From Luteimonas deserti (GTDB taxonomy: Bacteria; Pseudomonadota; Gammaproteobacteria; Xanthomonadales; Xanthomonadaceae), in assembly GCF_013425765.1 (NCBI RefSeq), contig NZ_JACCJZ010000013.1:186001-250000 (forward strand): a DNA stretch of 64,000 nt, given 5' to 3'. The notes below the pieces were generated by a model, which saw nothing but the letters and a program-made list of their open reading frames with translations, was not told where the DNA came from and did not search any database. Both the position numbers and the translations under genes were made by a program. The stretch's first letter is position 1. Each line of letters opens with the position of its first letter. This document shows positions 60,572 to 64,000 of the stretch, piece by piece.

Positions 60572-61255
60572 ATGACCGCCGTCGTGTCCGATGCGGTCGC
60601 CGCATCCGCCGCGACCGACCGCCTCAAGCTCACCGAAGTCTTCCTCTCACTGCAGGGCGAGGCGCGCGATGCCGGCTGGCCGACGGTCTTCATCCGTCTG
60701 ACCGGCTGTCCGCTGCGCTGCACCTATTGCGACACTGCCTATGCGTTCCATGGCGGTGACTGGTGGTCGATCGACGACATCCTCGCCGAGGTCGCGAAGC
60801 ACGGCGTGCGCCACGTCTGCGTCACCGGCGGTGAGCCGCTCGCGCAGAAGCGCTGCATCGGCCTGCTGCAGCGCCTGTGCGATGCCGGTTACGCGGTCTC
60901 GCTGGAGACGTCGGGTGCGATCGACATCGCGGCCGTCGACCCGCGCGTGAGTCGGGTGCTCGACATCAAGACGCCGGGCTCGAACGAAGCGCATCGCAAC
61001 CTCTGGGACAACCTCGGTTTGCTCACCGCACACGACCAGATCAAGCTCGTGATCTGCTCGCGCGCCGATTACGACTGGGCGCGTGCGCTGGTGCTGGAGA
61101 AGGGACTGCATCAGCTCTGCGACGTGCTGTTCTCGCCGAGCAAGAGCGAGATCGCCGCGCGGGACCTCGCCGACTGGATCATCGCCGATCGCCTGCCCGT
61201 CAAATTCCAGATGCAGCTGCACAAACTCCTGTGGAACGACGAGCCGGGGCGCTGA
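60572..61255 (+). CDS. queE: 7-carboxy-7-deazaguanine synthase QueE
   Basis: A 227-residue radical SAM enzyme of the queuosine/preQ0 pathway. The 4Fe-4S motif is TGCPLRCTYCDTAYAF (Cx3Cx2C). The start TEVFLSLQGEARDAGWPTVF and the VCVTGGEPLAQKRCIGLLQR stretch are conserved. The region ending PVKFQMQLHKLLWNDEPGR is a family hallmark. ATG 60572 is 13 bases after cpoB, which suggests transcription from the tol-pal operon. queC, the next step in the pathway, follows after 153 bases. Confidence 0.95.
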   Translation: MTAVVSDAVAASAATDRLKLTEVFLSLQGEARDAGWPTVFIRLTGCPLRCTYCDTAYAFHGGDWWSIDDILAEVAKHGVRHVCVTGGEPLAQKRCIGLLQRLCDAGYAVSLETSGAIDIAAVDPRVSRVLDIKTPGSNEAHRNLWDNLGLLTAHDQIKLVICSRADYDWARALVLEKGLHQLCDVLFSPSKSEIAARDLADWIIADRLPVKFQMQLHKLLWNDEPGR

Positions 61256-61408
61256 GGCCTCGTGCGGGGGCATGACCGGCCATCTGCCTGCGCTGACAGG
61301 TGACCCGACCGGCGGCACCGCGGGACCTGTTGCGCTAGCCTGCTCACGAATCACGATGCCCCACGGGCGAATGCCCCGCCATCCCGAATCCCGGATCTCC
61401 GCGTCCCG

Positions 61409-62080
61409 ATGAAAAAAGCCGTCGTCCTGATGTCCGGAGGCATGGACTCCGCCGCCGTCGTCGCCATGGCCCGCGCGCAGGGCTTCGCCGTGCATGCGCT
61501 GAGCGTGCGCTACGGCCAGCGCCACACCTCCGAACTCGATGCCGCCACTCGCGTCGCCGCCGCCCTGGGCGTCGTGGTGCACAAGACCGTCGACGTGGAC
61601 CTGCGCGCGTTCGGCGGATCCGCGCTGACCGACGACATCGAGGTGCCCGAGGCCGGTGGATCCGGCATCCCGTCCACCTACGTGCCGGCACGCAACACGA
61701 TCATGCTGTCGCTGGCGCTCGGCTGGGCCGAAGTGCTGGGCGCGGCGGACATCTTCTGCGGGGTCAACGCCGTGGACTACTCCGGGTACCCGGACTGCCG
61801 CCCCGAATTCGTCGACGCCTTCGAGCGTCTGGCCAACCTCGCGACACGGGCCGGCGTCGAGGGCGCGGGCCTCCGCATCCATGCGCCGCTGCAGCACATG
61901 GGCAAGGGCGAGATCGTGCGCGAGGGCATGCGTCTTGGTGTGGACTTCGGGCTGACCGTGTCCTGCTACCGCGCCGACGTCGACGGCCTGGCCTGCGGGC
62001 ACTGCGACGCCTGCAGGCTGCGTGCCGACGGGTTTGCGGCGGCGGGCGTCGGCGATCCGACCCGCTACGTCGCGGGCTGA
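61409..62080 (+). CDS. queC: 7-cyano-7-deazaguanine synthase QueC
   Basis: A 223-residue PP-loop ATPase that converts 7-carboxy-7-deazaguanine to preQ0. The PP-loop is [20 protein letters not shown]. The conserved [20 protein letters not shown] and the zinc-binding Cys cluster [20 protein letters not shown] (C-x8-C-x2-C-x2-C) confirm the family. ATG 61409 is the natural start. The 153-base gap to queE does not contain a recognisable preQ1 riboswitch. Together with queE it closes the cluster before tRNA-Lys. Confidence 0.95.
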   Translation: MKKAVVLMSGGMDSAAVVAMARAQGFAVHALSVRYGQRHTSELDAATRVAAALGVVVHKTVDVDLRAFGGSALTDDIEVPEAGGSGIPSTYVPARNTIMLSLALGWAEVLGAADIFCGVNAVDYSGYPDCRPEFVDAFERLANLATRAGVEGAGLRIHAPLQHMGKGEIVREGMRLGVDFGLTVSCYRADVDGLACGHCDACRLRADGFAAAGVGDPTRYVAG

Positions 62081-62218
62081 CTGCATCGAACGGTCCCGAT
62101 TCGCAACCGGCGGTGCGGGGGGAATCGTCGGGCACGGGATGTCCGCTGTCGGCAGGGCGACGCGGTCCTCACGGGCCGTACGTAGGGTAGGCGACCTCTC
62201 TCTCCGATGGAGTGCGCC

Positions 62219-62392
62219 ATGGCCCTGAGCGACGAACAACTGCGCATCCTGCGTGCGATCGACACCACGACCGACATCAGCGAGGCGGACACCGACTGGG
62301 CGGTGAATTCCGGTTTCGCCGTGCTCGCCGAAGATGGCGATATCGACCTGACCCAAAGCGGGCGCGAAGCCTTGGACGCCCGCGCGGAGTAA
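62219..62392 (+). CDS. Small conserved-looking hypothetical protein (57 residues)
   Basis: The sequence begins MALSDEQLRILRAIDTTTDI and continues SEADTDWAVNSGFAVLAEDG before an acidic end (REALDARAE). It is acidic and mostly helical, and looks coding by its clear GC third-position bias and by GGAG six bases before the ATG at 62219. An in-frame ATG at 62207 is less well placed. The LTQSGREAL segment recalls a winged-helix end, but no family is recognised. It lies alone between queC and a gene-free stretch. Confidence 0.6.
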   Translation: MALSDEQLRILRAIDTTTDISEADTDWAVNSGFAVLAEDGDIDLTQSGREALDARAE

Positions 62393-62875
62393 TCGTCACC
62401 CGCATGCGCGGGCGGCGGCGCGGCCGTTGCAGCCGATGTGGATGGAAGCGGCCGTGACCGGCCGTCATCCAGGCGAACCGACGGGGGCGACGCAGTACGG
62501 TGTGCCTCCGCGGAATGAGCCTGGCGTCTTGCGCCGAACGCTGGTGCACAGGCCGATCGCTGCACGAACCCAGGCTCCGGTGGCGCAGCCGAAGCGGACG
62601 TGCACGCGTGCACCGGGCTGGCCGCCGCTCCTGCCGCGAAGAAATTTTTCCAGCCCCGGGTTCCGGCGCGCGCTTGGCCTCCGCGCCAGCATGTTCGATC
62701 GGGGCTGCCCGCCGCGGATGTCCGAGGCCCGGATCTGGAGAGCCGTGCCTGCCCGATGCGAAATCGTTACAATGCGGCCCGTACACGCTGCAGGATCGGG
62801 CGTGTCGCCGCGACGCGATCGTCGCAGGGATGTGGCGCCGCGCCGTGCGCGGTCGTGATATCCCGTCGTGTCTCC
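62393..62875. other. Gene-free region of about 480 bases upstream of tRNA-Lys
   Basis: No frame has coding character; the translations are arginine- and proline-rich. A TACAAT sequence at 62768-62773 could be a -10 box for the tRNA, which begins about 100 bases later. A short AT stretch (AAGAAATTTTTCC) around 62640 is unusual for the surroundings but not identifiable. Confidence 0.4.
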
Positions 62876-62951
62876 GGGTCGTTAGCTCAGTCGGTAGAGC
62901 ATCGGACTTTTAATCCGCTGGTCGATGGTTCGAATCCATCACGACCCACCA
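62876..62951 (+). tRNA. tRNA-Lys (anticodon TTT)
   Basis: A 76-base cloverleaf with a 7-bp acceptor stem GGGTCGT / ACGACCC, discriminator A and encoded CCA. The D-arm has GCTCAGTCGGTAGAGC, the anticodon loop is CTTTTAA (anticodon TTT) and the T-arm has GGTTCGAATCC. It differs from the E. coli tRNA-Lys mainly in the anticodon and T stems. This tRNA often closes the tol-pal-queEC cluster in related genomes. Confidence 0.97.
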
Positions 62952-63125
62952 ACGTCTTCGCGGGCTTTGCCGCTGTGCTGTTGGCGCAGTGCAATGGAGC
63001 CGCGCGCGCTGCGCATGCGACGCGGTGCGAACTCGGCGCGCAGCGTGTCGCGCAGTGTGCCCGCACGTCGACGCCGGCGATGGCGCGCGGACGAAACCCG
63101 TCGACGACGCTCGATCGCGGTTGCT

Positions 63126-63854
63126 ATGGTCTCATCGTCGATGGGGCAGGTGACGGGACGCTGGGTGAACGAGACGAACGGTGCCGTGCGGATCGCGGTC
63201 GTGGAGGACGACGACGAGCTGCGCGAGGCGATCCTCGTGCCGTTGCTGCGCCAGGCGGGTCACGAAGTGGTGGGGATGGGATCCGCGCTGGACCTGTACC
63301 GCGATCTGGTGGCCAGCCGCTACGACCTGGTCCTGCTCGACGTGGGCCTCCCCGACGAGGACGGCGTCGCCATCGCCGGGCATCTGCGCGGGGTCGCGCC
63401 CGATATCGGACTGGTGATGTTGAGCGGCTATTGCTCCGAGGCCGATCGCCTGCGCGGCCTCGAGGCGGGCGCCGATGCCTATCTGGCCAAACCGGTCGAG
63501 TCCGGGGTGTTGCTGGCGACCATCGAGAATCTGGTCCGCCGGCTTGCGCCCCAGGCCGTACAGCCGAAGGGCTGGCGCTTCGACGAGCAGGGCTGGCGGG
63601 TCGTGCTGCCGGATGGCCGGTCGTTCGAGATGAGCCTCGTCGAACAGCAGTTGCTCCGGTGCCTGGCGGCCTCGCCGGGGAACGCGGTGCCGAGGGAGCG
63701 GATCATCGCGGCGCTGACTTCCGATCCACACGGATTCGATCCGCACAGGTTGGAGATGCTGGTGCACCGCCTGCGGCGGAAATGTCGCGACACCACCGGC
63801 GAGGAGCTCCCGCTGCGGGCTGTTCGCGGCGTGGGCTACCTGCTGGCCTGGTAG
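63126..63854 (+). CDS. OmpR/PhoB family response regulator
   Basis: A two-domain response regulator of about 242 residues. The receiver has IAVVEDDDELREAILVPLLR (acidic pocket), DLVLLDVGLPDEDGVAIAGH (phosphoacceptor Asp) and AGADAYLAKPVESGVLLATI (conserved Lys). The C-terminal winged helix has LVEQQLLRCLAASPGNAVPR and LEMLVHRLRRKCRDTTGEEL. No histidine kinase follows within the window (150 bases remain), so its partner is elsewhere. Starts are ambiguous: ATG 63126, ATG 63141 or GTG 63165 (VNETNGAVRIAVV), the last with GGGA upstream. The longest frame reaches back into the tRNA and is not real. Confidence 0.85.
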   Translation: MVSSSMGQVTGRWVNETNGAVRIAVVEDDDELREAILVPLLRQAGHEVVGMGSALDLYRDLVASRYDLVLLDVGLPDEDGVAIAGHLRGVAPDIGLVMLSGYCSEADRLRGLEAGADAYLAKPVESGVLLATIENLVRRLAPQAVQPKGWRFDEQGWRVVLPDGRSFEMSLVEQQLLRCLAASPGNAVPRERIIAALTSDPHGFDPHRLEMLVHRLRRKCRDTTGEELPLRAVRGVGYLLAW

Positions 63855-64000
63855 CGGCGCACCTGGGCGGCCGGTCCGGGCCGTCGAACCGCGCGGATCT
63901 CGAAGTCGCCGACGGGCAATCGATCGATTCTCACCGCACGTGAGGTTTCGCAATTCTGCGTGCGTGATTCCCCCCGCTGCCACGCCGATACTGCGCGCCG

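Noticed and set aside
61256-61408. Possible preQ1 riboswitch between queE and queC
   Set aside because: No preQ1-type hairpin with an A-rich tail near the ribosome site could be drawn; the leader is GC-rich and short.
62876-62951. tRNA-Lys as an integration site of a genomic island
   Set aside because: No integrase, no repeat of the tRNA 3' end and no composition change are seen downstream within the window.

Overview
The window is GC-rich chromosomal DNA from a gammaproteobacterium of the Xanthomonadaceae/Lysobacteraceae, probably near Luteimonas or Lysobacter. The evidence is the high GC coding bias, the many TonB-dependent receptors, an AmpR plus L2-like beta-lactamase pair, a three-gene trehalose operon, and gene orders typical of the family. 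About 56 protein genes (the first one partial) and one tRNA gene (tRNA-Lys, anticodon TTT) can be supported. No phage, insertion sequence, CRISPR array or integrase was seen, so the DNA reads as core chromosome with accessory blocks.

Layout. 1-6.5 kb: end of a glycosyltransferase, an acyltransferase/PH-domain operon, bamD, and divergent rluD-pgeF. 6.6-21.4 kb: an accessory block separating pgeF from clpB, two genes that are neighbours in E. coli. It holds two TonB-dependent receptors, a DUF3574 lipoprotein, an NCS2 permease, DUF4166, glyoxalase I, the overlapping otsB-GH15-otsA operon, a DCC protein and a GST. 21.5-28.6 kb: clpB behind a sigma-32-like promoter, a TIGR01777 protein, an AraC/GyrI regulator, and a sirtuin with a CPA2 antiporter. 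29-34 kb: a tandem pair of closely related TonB-dependent receptors. 34.2-38.8 kb: an ABC-F protein, a lipoprotein, and a divergent ampR-like/beta-lactamase-like pair whose enzyme seems to lack the normal omega loop.

38.9-63 kb: the housekeeping supercluster fmdB-aspS-yebC-ruvC-ruvA-ruvB-ybgC-tolQRAB-pal-cpoB-queE-queC-tRNA-Lys. Two accessory blocks interrupt it. The first (GNAT, esterase, ohr, AraC, lipase) lies between aspS and yebC. The second (kup, ktrAB, a diguanylate cyclase, a luciferase-like oxidoreductase) lies between ruvA and ruvB. There is also an unusually long tolA-tolB gap. An OmpR-type response regulator follows the tRNA.

Functional themes are envelope construction (BamD, LpxL-type acyltransferase, Tol-Pal), nutrient uptake through four TonB-dependent receptors, potassium homeostasis (Kup, KtrAB, CPA2 antiporter), stress (ClpB, trehalose, Ohr, glyoxalase) and DNA repair (RuvABC). 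The observations most worth follow-up are the beta-lactamase homologue without a recognisable Glu166 loop, the duplicated receptor pair with a Fur-like palindrome, a perfect palindrome between a receptor gene and the DUF3574 lipoprotein, and the interrupted conserved gene orders. All function calls rest on reading the translated sequences by eye; no database search was run.
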